From NCBI GenBank assembly GCA_020053595.1, contig JAGVMV010000047.1:1-64000 (forward strand): a DNA stretch of 64,000 nucleotides, written 5' to 3'. The notes under the pieces are model-generated. The model was not told the DNA's origin. It did no database searches and saw nothing but the letters and a program-made list of their open reading frames with translations. The translations under genes were made by a program, and so were the position numbers. Numbering within the stretch: the first letter of the stretch is position 1; each line of letters begins with the position of its first letter. Origin of the DNA: Thermoleophilia bacterium (GTDB lineage Bacteria > Actinomycetota > Thermoleophilia > BMS3ABIN01). Below, one piece after another: positions 43,442 to 51,738 of this stretch.

Positions 43442-44389
43442 ATGAAGGATGAATTGGATAACTGTAATGGCTGCATGGAAGCCTGTTCGGATCAGCTGGA
43501 AAAACCAGCCAAATCCATATCCAGGCGGAAGTTCCTCAGCGTCGGAGCATTGACAGTTGGGGCCGCGGGGGCCACTGTCGCCGCTACCGGGGGTCTGGGA
43601 TTACTGGGTTCGATAGCGGGAGCAGCAACAACACCGCCAACCTGCGCGACCGTTCCCGGTACCGTCAAGCATCCCCGGGGCACCTGGGGCTATGAGACCC
43701 TGGATCCGGCTGTTTGTGCCGAGCGGGCATATCATGGATTTTATGTGAATTTCTGCTGTTGGGCTGTAGTTGACGGTGTTCTGGGCACGATGCAGGATAC
43801 GCTGGGGTCTCCGTATACCAACCTCGACCTGATGGCCTTCAAATTCGGTGCAGCCGGCGTCAATGGTTGGGGTACTCTCTGTGGTACAGCGCTGGGAGCC
43901 GCGCTTGTTACCAACATCATCGTTGGCGCTGTCGGTGGGGTTGATAAGGGAAGCGCCATGTCCAATGACCTGTTAGCGTACTATGCGGCGACTTCGATGC
44001 CGGCTTATGTTCCAACCGCACCGGAATACGAGGCACGCGGCGGCACCAAGCCGCAATTCCTGCCAGGCGGAACATTCCCGACCTCAGTCGCCGATTCACC
44101 GCTGTGCCACGTATCGACTAACAAATGGATGTTCGCGGCCAATACGGCATGCGGCCTGCCGACATTCGCATATGGCGGTACGGCAGATCCAACCTCGATT
44201 GTCAGCGGCAGCATCGAAAGGAAAGAAAGGTGCGCGAGGCTGGCGGGAACCATGGCCTACAAAACAGTAGAGCTGCTCAACGCCTTCAAGGCCAGCTCTT
44301 ATACCTCTGGTGCCTGGGGCGGCGCTGGCGTAGGCAACCCCGGTGGATCACCTGCACAGAAAGACTGCGTGGACTGTCATACCATCTAA
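43442..44389 (+). CDS. Tat-exported split-Soret-like cytochrome c family protein
   Basis: A 315-residue protein. After a Tat signal (SRRKFLS and a hydrophobic stretch) comes a C_GCAxxG_C_C-type domain: NFCCWAVVDGVLG, WGTLCGTALGAALV, KERCARLAG. The C terminus is a haem-binding CVDCH followed by TI, as in split-Soret cytochrome c, where one CxxCH per chain is completed by dimerisation. Unusually, a cysteine motif NCNGCMEAC precedes the twin arginine within the signal region. ATG 43442 follows GGAGAG by four bases; the frame to 43403 is less likely. It is the first gene after the sigma-54 promoter and is followed by tat genes that could export it. Confidence 0.75.
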   Translation: MKDELDNCNGCMEACSDQLEKPAKSISRRKFLSVGALTVGAAGATVAATGGLGLLGSIAGAATTPPTCATVPGTVKHPRGTWGYETLDPAVCAERAYHGFYVNFCCWAVVDGVLGTMQDTLGSPYTNLDLMAFKFGAAGVNGWGTLCGTALGAALVTNIIVGAVGGVDKGSAMSNDLLAYYAATSMPAYVPTAPEYEARGGTKPQFLPGGTFPTSVADSPLCHVSTNKWMFAANTACGLPTFAYGGTADPTSIVSGSIERKERCARLAGTMAYKTVELLNAFKASSYTSGAWGGAGVGNPGGSPAQKDCVDCHTI

Positions 44390-44434
44390 CCATAAACCCA
44401 GAATAACTTCGCAAACAACCAGGAGGAGAAGGAA

Positions 44435-44896
44435 ATGAAGTTAATACAGAAACTGGGTCTTGTGGTGGTAACGGTCTGCCTGATAGCCCTGGTGTTAGTA
44501 CAGGGTATCGGCGCCATCGGCAACGCGGCAGTAGGCGAGTATTCGTGTTACTGCACGCAACCGGTGCTGAGCCTGACCCAGGAAAATATATATTGGGGCA
44601 GCTTTGCTGCTTATGAAGCCAGGACCCTGTCGGTTGATTACGACGTGAGCAATTTGTCAGATAACTACGCCAACGCTCACAACCTGCAGATAGTAGGAAC
44701 CAGCAACACGGGCGGAGTAAGCTCCATTAACAATGGGCGGGACATCAACATGGTCTCCGCCGGTGAATGTGAGCTGGTCACCGTCAAGTACAACGTGCCC
44801 CCCGGGGTTGGCGCTTTCAACACCAGGGTCTACGCGACGACCAAGGATCAATGTGGCAACTCCTATGATTATCCAGGCCCGATGCCTACACCGTAA
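44435..44896 (+). CDS. Small exported protein with paired cysteines, unknown
   Basis: A 153-residue protein with a Sec-type signal (LVVVTVCLIALVLVQGIGAIG) and a beta-rich domain of about 115 residues. Cysteines occur as EYSCYCTQP near the mature N terminus, GECELV and DQCGNS. The pattern of strands resembles an Ig-like or pilin-like outside domain, but I do not recognise a family. It has AGGAGAAGG before ATG 44435, and lies 45 bases after the cytochrome and 53 bases before the small peptide gene. Confidence 0.65.
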   Translation: MKLIQKLGLVVVTVCLIALVLVQGIGAIGNAAVGEYSCYCTQPVLSLTQENIYWGSFAAYEARTLSVDYDVSNLSDNYANAHNLQIVGTSNTGGVSSINNGRDINMVSAGECELVTVKYNVPPGVGAFNTRVYATTKDQCGNSYDYPGPMPTP

Positions 44897-44949
44897 GGAC
44901 GGCGCTGCTGGATGGATGAACCTGTAATTGATCCCGAGAGGAGGATGCC

Positions 44950-45084
44950 GTGTTCGATACACAGAACCACAGTCGGGAAACGTATGTGAAGCCCGAGCTG
45001 TTGATACATGATAACTTGAGGGAAATCACCTTCGAGTGCCCGAACTGGCAGTGCAGCGTAGTGGTTCCGCCGCCGCCGGCATAG
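44950..45084 (+). CDS. 44-residue peptide with RiPP-type (lasso/RRE-like) leader and CPNWQC core
   Basis: A short gene with GTG at 44950 and AGGAGG five bases upstream. The peptide has a leader-like part with YVKPEL and HDNLREIT, matching the pattern Y-x2-P-x-L-x3-[G/D]-x-L-x-E-x-T of lasso-type leaders read by RRE proteins. The rest is FECPNWQCSVVV and four prolines plus Ala. The core has no Asp/Glu at positions 7-9, so a classical lasso ring is not expected; a Cys-Cys or aromatic cross-link is possible. No maturase lies within the window. A strong GC hairpin follows. Confidence 0.6.
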   Translation: MFDTQNHSRETYVKPELLIHDNLREITFECPNWQCSVVVPPPPA

Positions 45085-45109
45085 GCTGGAATTAGCGAAC
45101 GACACAGCA

Positions 45110-45140
45110 GGGGGGTGGCCCCGAACGGGGCCACCCCCCC
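45110..45140 (+). terminator. Very stable GC hairpin after the peptide gene
   Basis: GGGGGGTGGCCCC, GAAC and GGGGCCACCCCCC form a 13-bp perfect stem with a four-base loop. It is followed by CCTGTGCTAAA, so it lacks a T run. It separates the cytochrome/peptide genes from the tat genes, and may reduce rather than abolish read-through. Confidence 0.65.
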
Positions 45141-45240
45141 CTGTGCTAAATACGTATTAAAAAGGCGGATGCTGAATAATCAAAGTTCTGCAGAGAAAAC
45201 CTTTGCAAGAAATCAAAAATCATCCAAGGAGATGTAAGTC

Positions 45241-45456
45241 ATGCCTTCAATCGGCTGGCAGGAATTAGTCATAGTCCTTTTTTTAGTGCTGGTTATTTTC
45301 GGACCCAAGCGACTCCCGGAGATGGGTCGCTCAATGGGCAAGGGCATCCGGGAATTCAGAAAATCCACCGGTGAGATCCAGGAACAGTTAACTCAGGTGA
45401 AAACTGGCACCGTTGTGGCTGAAAAAGCTGAAGCAGTGGTGGTTCAGGAATCGTAA
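45241..45456 (+). CDS. tatA: Twin-arginine translocase TatA, first copy
   Basis: A 71-residue TatA/E-type protein: helix [22 protein letters not shown] with the FGPKRLPE hinge, then an amphipathic helix GRSMGKGIREFRKSTGE and a short tail. Builds the export channel for folded Tat substrates such as the hydrogenase small subunit and the split-Soret-like cytochrome. ATG 45241 has AAGGAG upstream. A second tatA-like gene and tatC follow. Confidence 0.92.
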   Translation: MPSIGWQELVIVLFLVLVIFGPKRLPEMGRSMGKGIREFRKSTGEIQEQLTQVKTGTVVAEKAEAVVVQES

Positions 45457-45637
45457 TTGCCTTCAGGATCATAGTATTTTCCTTGAATGAGCAACCAACT
45501 CGGCTTGCCGTTTGCCCGGCAGGGCAGATGCCGCGTGCGGGATGCGGATTTTTGACATGCCCTGCCACGTAACCTAGAATGATAGACAGTTTAAAATCTT
45601 GATTAGTAAACATCGCTGATTTAAGGAGTTGACCATA

Positions 45638-45988
45638 TTGGGGTCTTTAGGATGGCCAGAAATCATAGCCATATTGGTAATCGTACTGGTGATCTTTGGT
45701 CCCAAGCGGCTGCCAGAGATTGGGAAATCGCTGGGCAAGGGCATCAAGGAATTCAAGAAATCAACCACCGAGCTGCAGGAGCACATCACCAAGGAAGAAC
45801 CTGAAGCTCCCAAGGTTGAGAAGGCGGAGACGGTTGAGAGTGCGAGCGAACCTGCAGCTACCACTCAACCCGAAGCTGCTCCTGAACCCAAAGTTGCTCC
45901 CGAGCCCGAAGTTGCTTCCAAGCCCGAAGCTGCTCCCGAGCCCGAAGCTGCTCCCGAGCCCAAGAACCCCGAAACCAAGACCTCCTGA
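45638..45988 (+). CDS. tatA: TatA/TatB-like protein, second copy, with Pro-Glu-Ala repeat tail
   Basis: A 116-residue protein with the same transmembrane/hinge pattern ([21 protein letters not shown]) and amphipathic helix ([14 protein letters not shown]). The tail is acidic with about six imperfect repeats of P-E-x-A/V-A. It could be a TatA or take the TatB role; actinobacterial Tat systems often have both. I chose TTG 45638, nine bases after AAGGAG, because a TTG at 45629 directly abuts that site. TatC follows after 31 bases. Confidence 0.85.
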   Translation: MGSLGWPEIIAILVIVLVIFGPKRLPEIGKSLGKGIKEFKKSTTELQEHITKEEPEAPKVEKAETVESASEPAATTQPEAAPEPKVAPEPEVASKPEAAPEPEAAPEPKNPETKTS

Positions 45989-46019
45989 CAGCGCCCCCGC
46001 GGCCTGACTCTTCTCGGCA

Positions 46020-46814
46020 GTGACCGATTCTTCTGACGACCGCATTCTAACCGACGATCGGGTTTTATCGCTGATTGGTCATCTCGAGGAACTGCGTAAA
46101 CGCATCATCATCTCCGTCATCGCCCTTGGCGTGGGCATGGCGCTCTGCTTCATCTTCAAGAGCTGGCTGCTGCAGTTTATGATCACGCCGCTGGGCGATA
46201 GAAAGCTGATCACGCTTTCGCCCACCGAATCCTTCATGACTGTTTTCAAGGTGGCCGGCTACGCGGGCATGATAATTGCCTCGCCGGTCATTATTTACCA
46301 GATCTGGGCTTTTGTGGCTCCCGGCCTGAAGACCAAGGAAAAACGGGTGGTTATGTTCTCGACGGTCTTCACCACGATCCTTTTCCTCTGCGGCATCGCT
46401 TTTGCCTGGTACCTGGTTTTGCCCCGGGGGCTCAATTTCCTGTTGAATTACGAGAACGAGGTCTTCAATCAGCAGGTACAGGCATCGAAGTACTTCACCT
46501 TCGTGGCCTTTTCCCTGCTGGGGTTCGGCCTGATCTTTGAATTGCCGGCGATGATCCTGACCCTGGTGCGGGTTGGCGTCGTGGATGTGCCTACCTTACG
46601 GAAAAACCGTAAATACGCCATCCTGATCGGTACGGTTGCCAGCGCCGCCCTGACTCCCGGGCAGGACCTGTTCTCCATGCTGGCCATGGCCATCCCCTTT
46701 GTGCTGCTGTTCGAGGTCAGCCTGATCCTTGCCCGCTTCATCAAGCGACCGGAAAAAAAGAAAGAGGCGGTCGATGTGACCGATGATGGCCCCGAGGGCG
46801 AGGCGGCGGGTTAG
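46020..46814 (+). CDS. tatC: Twin-arginine translocase subunit TatC
   Basis: Six-helix Tat receptor of 264 residues. The N terminus has LIGHLEELRKRIIISVIALG, the signature of TatC; other helices include GYAGMIIASPVIIYQIWAFV and YFTFVAFSLLGFGLIFELPA. It binds the twin-arginine motif. GTG 46020; the ribosome site is weak. The glycosyltransferase gene starts directly after its stop. Confidence 0.93.
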   Translation: MTDSSDDRILTDDRVLSLIGHLEELRKRIIISVIALGVGMALCFIFKSWLLQFMITPLGDRKLITLSPTESFMTVFKVAGYAGMIIASPVIIYQIWAFVAPGLKTKEKRVVMFSTVFTTILFLCGIAFAWYLVLPRGLNFLLNYENEVFNQQVQASKYFTFVAFSLLGFGLIFELPAMILTLVRVGVVDVPTLRKNRKYAILIGTVASAALTPGQDLFSMLAMAIPFVLLFEVSLILARFIKRPEKKKEAVDVTDDGPEGEAAG

Positions 46815-47675
46815 ATGAGCCCTGTCCTGGACGATAATATCGCAGCGGCCGGCAACGCGGATTGCGAGGTTGAGGCGGGTGCGAATTTCGGCAAAAACCC
46901 GGATGAGTTTGAGCAGGAGGATGCGCTGGCGTCGCGGACCCTGGATCTGTCGGTTGTAGTACCCGTCTATAACGAGGAAGAGCGTATTATCAATACGATT
47001 ACGCTGCTTGAGGCCTATCTGAGCCAGCAGGGAATGAGTTATGAGGTCATCATCTCTGATGATGGCAGTCATGACGGCAGCCCGACGCTGGTCAGGGAGC
47101 ATTCCGCTGTAGCCGGCAGCGTGCGGCTGATCCGCGAGCGGCAGAACAACGGCAAGGGAGCGGCTGTGCGCAGGGGAATGCTGGCGGCCCGTGGCGACCT
47201 GATCGTTTTCACCGACGCTGACCTCTCCTACCCGGTTGAAACAATCGGCATGTGTATCGAGGCGCTTGCCAGCCATGATGTCGCTGTTGGCTCCCGGAAT
47301 CTGCCGGGTTCCGACATCGAGATCACGCCGCCACTGTTGCGCCGTCTGGCGGGGCCGGTATTCAAGGCCGTCGTACGGGGACTGGTAATCAGGGGTTTCA
47401 GCGACACACAGTGTGGTTTCAAGGGCTTCCGCGCCCAGGCGGCCCACGACATCTTCAGCAACTGCAGCATCAACGGCTTCTCGTTCGATGTGGAGGTGTT
47501 GGCGCTGGCGCGGCTTTTCGGCTATAGCATCACCGAGTTACCGGTACGATTGCTGGTGGACTCGTCAGATTCGAAAATCAATCTCACCAGCGATCCCTTG
47601 CGGATGATCGGCGAGCTTCTGGAAATCCGCCGGCGGGTTCGCGAAATCGGCAGGGAAGCTCAGAAAAAAAATTAG
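46815..47675 (+). CDS. Family 2 glycosyltransferase, polyprenyl-phosphate glycosyltransferase-like
   Basis: A 286-residue GT2 enzyme similar in layout to ALG5/DPM1-type enzymes that load a sugar on polyprenyl phosphate. LSVVVPVYNEEERI near residue 50, VIISDDGSHDGSP, the metal-binding TDADLSYP and DTQCGFKGFRAQ are present. No C-terminal membrane helices. ATG 46815 directly follows the tatC stop, so it is probably co-transcribed with tatC. It could supply donors for the polytopic transferase at 49607-51457. Confidence 0.87.
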   Translation: MSPVLDDNIAAAGNADCEVEAGANFGKNPDEFEQEDALASRTLDLSVVVPVYNEEERIINTITLLEAYLSQQGMSYEVIISDDGSHDGSPTLVREHSAVAGSVRLIRERQNNGKGAAVRRGMLAARGDLIVFTDADLSYPVETIGMCIEALASHDVAVGSRNLPGSDIEITPPLLRRLAGPVFKAVVRGLVIRGFSDTQCGFKGFRAQAAHDIFSNCSINGFSFDVEVLALARLFGYSITELPVRLLVDSSDSKINLTSDPLRMIGELLEIRRRVREIGREAQKKN

Positions 47676-47707
47676 ACCGACCGCTGTATCAGGCGACTGG
47701 CCGTGCT

Positions 47708-48676
47708 CTAGCGCACAAGCTCCTTGAACCCTTCCAGTCCGGTATCAGATCGCACCCGGTATCGTAAAAGGCCGAATGGGTCGTCGCTGCTTTGTTCTTC
47801 TCCGGGTTCTGTCGTCGTAGCAAGCAGATAACCCGCATCACGAGAATATTTTATGACATCGGAATCGTACTTGCCCGCCGGGTAGCAGAGCCAGTAAACC
47901 GGATGCCCGAGCCGGGACTTGAACGTCTCCGCCGCTCCCGAAAGCTCCTGCTTCAAATCGGCTCCCGAGAGGATCGTCAGATCCCGGTGGGTTGCCGTAT
48001 GGGAGCCGATGTCCATCAGGCGGCGGTCGAGATCAGCCACCTGCTCCCAGTCCATGTATTCCGGGGTTCCCACTTTTTCCGTGATTATGTAGAAGGTCGC
48101 GGGAAAGCCGTACTTTTCCAGGATTGGCGCTGCCACCTGGTAGTTGTCCAGGTAGCCGTCGTCAAAGGTCAGCATCACCGCCTTGGGCGGCAATGGTGTG
48201 CTGCTGTAAAGAGCCTTGAAAAGCTGCGTCTCGCTCACAGGTTGATAGCCAGCCTGCTTGAGGTAGCTGATCTGGGCTTCGAAGTCGGCGGTTGAGACAG
48301 TGAGATTGTGCCGTATATCGTCGGCGCCGTCCGGAGGCTCACCAGTGTGGTGGAACATCAGGATCGGCAGTTTGACGGTTCGCGCCGGACTTGGCAAAGA
48401 AGCGGGAAAGCTGAGCGTTTCAAAAACCGGTTTGCTCTCGGCCGTGGTGGCCGTATCCGCTGGAGCCGCAGTATGGCAGACGGCGCCTTCAGCGTCGGCT
48501 GAACCCGCATCGGTGATGACAGCCGGGCTGCTGTCCGCCGATGACCCACACCCGGCCACAGCCGTGGTGACATAGACAGCTAAAACAAACAGGGCTAGGG
48601 ATAAAAACCAGTATCGGGTCACAGCTAACCGGTTTTCAATTCCACCCTTCTTAAAAAACCACTGGAGATCCATCAT
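47708..48676 (-). CDS. Polysaccharide deacetylase lipoprotein (NodB domain)
   Basis: A 322-residue lipoprotein: signal helix then lipobox VAGC near residue 42, a Ser/Ala linker, and a carbohydrate esterase 4 (NodB) domain. PILMFHHTGEPPDG near residue 105, VMLTFDDGYLDN (catalytic Asp and metal site), DIGSHTATHRDL and CYPAGKYDSDVI match CE4 motifs. It would deacetylate cell-wall or surface glycans. The start overlaps the stop of the MctB-like gene (ATGATGG, TGA within), so the three envelope genes form an operon. Confidence 0.87.
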   Translation of the reverse strand: MMDLQWFFKKGGIENRLAVTRYWFLSLALFVLAVYVTTAVAGCGSSADSSPAVITDAGSADAEGAVCHTAAPADTATTAESKPVFETLSFPASLPSPARTVKLPILMFHHTGEPPDGADDIRHNLTVSTADFEAQISYLKQAGYQPVSETQLFKALYSSTPLPPKAVMLTFDDGYLDNYQVAAPILEKYGFPATFYIITEKVGTPEYMDWEQVADLDRRLMDIGSHTATHRDLTILSGADLKQELSGAAETFKSRLGHPVYWLCYPAGKYDSDVIKYSRDAGYLLATTTEPGEEQSSDDPFGLLRYRVRSDTGLEGFKELVR

Positions 48677-49614
48677 GTCACGGGAGTCACTGATGTCGTG
48701 GGCGTAGACGAAGGTGCCGTGGCGGTAGCAGACGGCTTGAGCGACCTCAGGATCGGGATGAGCAGGTCGGCCGTTGGTTTAACCCCGAAGGATCCCTTTT
48801 CTCCATAAAGCACGTAGACGAGGGACACCTGGCCGATGCGACTGTCGAGGTTATCGACCGAGGAAACATCGACGCCCTGGAATAATGGTATTTCCGAACG
48901 GGGAGCGTCCGTGGGTTCCGCGCCGGCCGAAAACACGCCGAGTTCCTTGAGATTTAGCAAAAACTGTTTCTCCAGGTCGGAATACGCCGGCGCCTGGTCG
49001 CTTTCCGAACGGGTGATTATTACAACCGCGTCCACCGGGACGTCGTAGCTGCCGTTTATCGAATCGACCATTGTTCCCTGCAAAGTGGTGAGCAGTTTGG
49101 TGCCGCCGCTTCGGCCGATTTCGCGTGCCAGCTCGCGCCCCACGACTGTTATAAGGGTGGAATCATCAATTGTCGCGAACTGGGCATCGTTCTTCAATTC
49201 CGCCTTGATTTTGGCGGTAACCGCCGGCAGATCGAAGCGAGCGTTGAGTACCGTGTTGCTCACCACCTGGCCACCGGCGCCGTGAATAGCCGAGGTCAAT
49301 TTCCGCTGTAGTTCATCACCAGCAGTGCTGGAAGCGACTATGGCGATGCGCTTGCCCTGGATGCGGCCGCCGACGATGAAGGGAAACGTATCATCCTGAT
49401 AGCGCAGGTTGGTGGCACGCTCCCGGCCGAGCTGGTTGTTCTGGGTCTGGAGATCGTCGATATTGCGCTGGATATCTTCGACGAGGACATCCTGGCTCGT
49501 GTCGACCAGACCATTGTCGGAAAGGCTGATTCCCACCAGCACGCCCAGGCCGAGGGCCAGGAAGACAGCCACCAGTGAGAGAAGATGATATCGCCAGGTT
49601 AACATCCTAGACAT
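48673..49614 (-). CDS. MctB/SteB-like cell-envelope protein
   Basis: A 313-residue protein with one N-terminal helix (LLSLVAVFLALGLGVLVGI) followed by a coiled coil (EDIQRNIDDLQTQNNQL) and a soluble domain, the layout of the actinobacterial MctB (also called SteB) family, linked to copper tolerance in Mycobacterium and to cell-wall assembly with SteA in Corynebacterium. The C terminus is Thr/Ser-Pro-rich. ATG 49614 overlaps the upstream glycosyltransferase by eight bases. The neighbours favour an envelope role here. Confidence 0.75.
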   Translation of the reverse strand: MSRMLTWRYHLLSLVAVFLALGLGVLVGISLSDNGLVDTSQDVLVEDIQRNIDDLQTQNNQLGRERATNLRYQDDTFPFIVGGRIQGKRIAIVASSTAGDELQRKLTSAIHGAGGQVVSNTVLNARFDLPAVTAKIKAELKNDAQFATIDDSTLITVVGRELAREIGRSGGTKLLTTLQGTMVDSINGSYDVPVDAVVIITRSESDQAPAYSDLEKQFLLNLKELGVFSAGAEPTDAPRSEIPLFQGVDVSSVDNLDSRIGQVSLVYVLYGEKGSFGVKPTADLLIPILRSLKPSATATAPSSTPTTSVTPVT

Positions 49615-51457
49615 TCACCAGCAGCCGGAACTTTACCGCGATCAGGCTGGCCAGCGATTTAAGCTGGGGAGAGGTCGAAATCACAGCCGCCATTGGCACG
49701 GCGGCCGCGACCAGCAGGACGGCAATCTCCACTACCAGCCTGACTGGAGAAGGGTCGGCCACAATTGCCGCCGCTCCGGGGCTCCGGTTTTGCCGGTCGC
49801 CGCGGCCGGCGTTCAGGCCAGGGTGCCTGGAGCTGTCCGGCAACGATTGTGCGGATCCGGCGAGGGACCAGTTGACCAGCCATCGCCAGGCCTCCGGGCC
49901 GGCCTCGCGCGCCTTCAATATCGCCAATAACACGACCGGTGGCCCGAAAACCACCAGTACCCGCAGCGGTTTCTGAATTTCCATCGATACCGGTGTATGC
50001 CACCAGAAACTGTCAAAGAACATGACGCTGAAGGAGAATGCCAGTGCGGCGATGTACATGTAGCGCCAGGGTCTCAGGGCCACGAGACCCAACCCCAGGG
50101 TCAGGTACCAGGGCTGGAACCAGAAAAGCGCCAGAGGTGTCAGCAATGCCAGCCCGGCAGAAGCCGAAACCAGCCCGTTAAAATCCTTCACGCCGATCAG
50201 ATGCCAGACCAGATAAGCAACCAGGATCGCCGCCAGGGTCACCTGGACGATGATGTTTGATACTGAAAGCTGAAGGTGCCCGGCGGCAGTATCACGGATC
50301 AGCGCTGAAATCGTGTTGTTTGTCTTCTGCCCGACCGTAAACAGGTAGAGGAAAGTATCTTTGCCCACCCAGAGTGGCAGATAGCTCAAGGTGGTGACGA
50401 CCACGGCCAGGGCCAGCGAACTGGCGGCAACAGCGATTTGCTTGCCCCTGCCCCGTTGCTTCCGGATAACCAGGGCCACATAGACCAGCAGCATCGGCAG
50501 GGTGACGAACTTGACCAGGGTGGCCAGGGTAAAACAGAAGACGCCGATCAGATAGCGTTTGTCCAGGTAACAGAGCAGGCCGGCCAGGACCAGTGCCAGC
50601 ATCAGGATATCGTTGTGGGCGTTGGCTACCACCAGCGTCAGGATAAACGGGTTCCAGCCGTAAAAGACCAGTGCCTTGCGCTCAAGGCCGGGTTTGATCC
50701 GGGAGGCGATCTTCCAGATCAGTACCAGGTTCACAAGATTCAGGCTGATAAAAAAGCCCCGGAAGAGCAGCAGGTTGGCGGCCACGCCGTCCCCGGCGAT
50801 TCGCGCCAGCAGGGCGGTGACATATACATGCAGTGAGCCATATACAGAACCGGTGCCGACCCAGCCACCGAGGCTGAAAAATGGGTCCTGCGGGAAATAT
50901 GTCGCCGGCACCACCAGTGGATTCTCCCCGTAGAAGGCAAAGATTCGGCCGTGCCGGATGTAGTCAAAGACATCTGTCGAAAGCAGGAACGGCGTGATGA
51001 ACATCAGCAGATGAAAAACAATGGAAAAGGCGAAGATGATACGATTGTTGCGGTCAGACCAGATGCCCGGTCGTCGCTTCTCATCGGAACCGTCTGTCAG
51101 ATCCGCCTGCTCACCACGCTCCCCCGCCAGGTCTCCTGTTGATTCCGAATCCGCGCTGTCTCCCGCGCCGACAGCCCTGAGCGCCAGGAGATAGAATCCG
51201 AACAGTATCAGGGCATTCAGGCTGATGACCCCATAGAGGATATAATAATTGGAAAGCTCGAAGCCGCTCTCCGGCAACGCCAGATATGGTGGAAAAAAAC
51301 TGCGGTCGGTGTTCGGAATGAAGAAGGCGACAAGGGCGAAAAGCGTGAAGCCAAGCAGGCAGACCGATCCCGATAAAAGCAGCGCGGGCAACGGGTTGGC
51401 GCTTCGGACCCGCCAGAGGTCTTTGATTTTCTGCTGAGCTGTTATCGGGTATCTCAT
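49607..51457 (-). CDS. Polytopic glycosyltransferase (mannosyltransferase-like, GT-C/GT87 type)
   Basis: A 616-residue protein with about 13 membrane helices. The first loop holds acidic residues, and the region DVFDYIRHGRIFAFYGENPLV resembles the catalytic loop of polyprenol-phosphate-dependent mannosyltransferases such as MptB or PimE. YGWNPFILTLVVANAHNDILMLALV is another typical block. A Ser/Arg-rich loop near residues 545-575 precedes the last helix. Substrate unknown. It begins the operon with the MctB-like and deacetylase genes; 280 bases upstream contain no clear gene. Confidence 0.75.
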   Translation of the reverse strand: MRYPITAQQKIKDLWRVRSANPLPALLLSGSVCLLGFTLFALVAFFIPNTDRSFFPPYLALPESGFELSNYYILYGVISLNALILFGFYLLALRAVGAGDSADSESTGDLAGERGEQADLTDGSDEKRRPGIWSDRNNRIIFAFSIVFHLLMFITPFLLSTDVFDYIRHGRIFAFYGENPLVVPATYFPQDPFFSLGGWVGTGSVYGSLHVYVTALLARIAGDGVAANLLLFRGFFISLNLVNLVLIWKIASRIKPGLERKALVFYGWNPFILTLVVANAHNDILMLALVLAGLLCYLDKRYLIGVFCFTLATLVKFVTLPMLLVYVALVIRKQRGRGKQIAVAASSLALAVVVTTLSYLPLWVGKDTFLYLFTVGQKTNNTISALIRDTAAGHLQLSVSNIIVQVTLAAILVAYLVWHLIGVKDFNGLVSASAGLALLTPLALFWFQPWYLTLGLGLVALRPWRYMYIAALAFSFSVMFFDSFWWHTPVSMEIQKPLRVLVVFGPPVVLLAILKAREAGPEAWRWLVNWSLAGSAQSLPDSSRHPGLNAGRGDRQNRSPGAAAIVADPSPVRLVVEIAVLLVAAAVPMAAVISTSPQLKSLASLIAVKFRLLVNV

Positions 51458-51738
51458 ATTTTCGGGTTGATCTGCCAGGTGGGTGGACAGGCTTTTGCAG
51501 AGCTGCCGGGAAGGATATTCTCTTTAACCGCAATATCTTATAGAAAGAAGCTGAAATGCTCAAGGCGCCAGCAAGCGATGGCATTCATTCCTTTGTCATG
51601 GCAGCGGTGAATGTGAGCGAGGACGGGCCGACTGGCAACTATCCCTGTTTTGTACTTGAACGAGCTTACTCTATACTTACGCTCGTTGGCTGCCGATAAA
51701 CGCCGTCAGCCAATTCCTGCGACAGGAGGATGAATTTA

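Noticed and set aside
46596-47447. Minus-strand 283-codon frame opposite tatC and the GT2 gene
   Set aside because: Spans the junction of two well-supported plus-strand genes and shows shadow composition.
51555-51701. Plus-strand 48-codon frame before the amidohydrolase gene
   Set aside because: Only a weak purine stretch in front and no recognisable features; it overlaps the inverted repeat likely to be regulatory.
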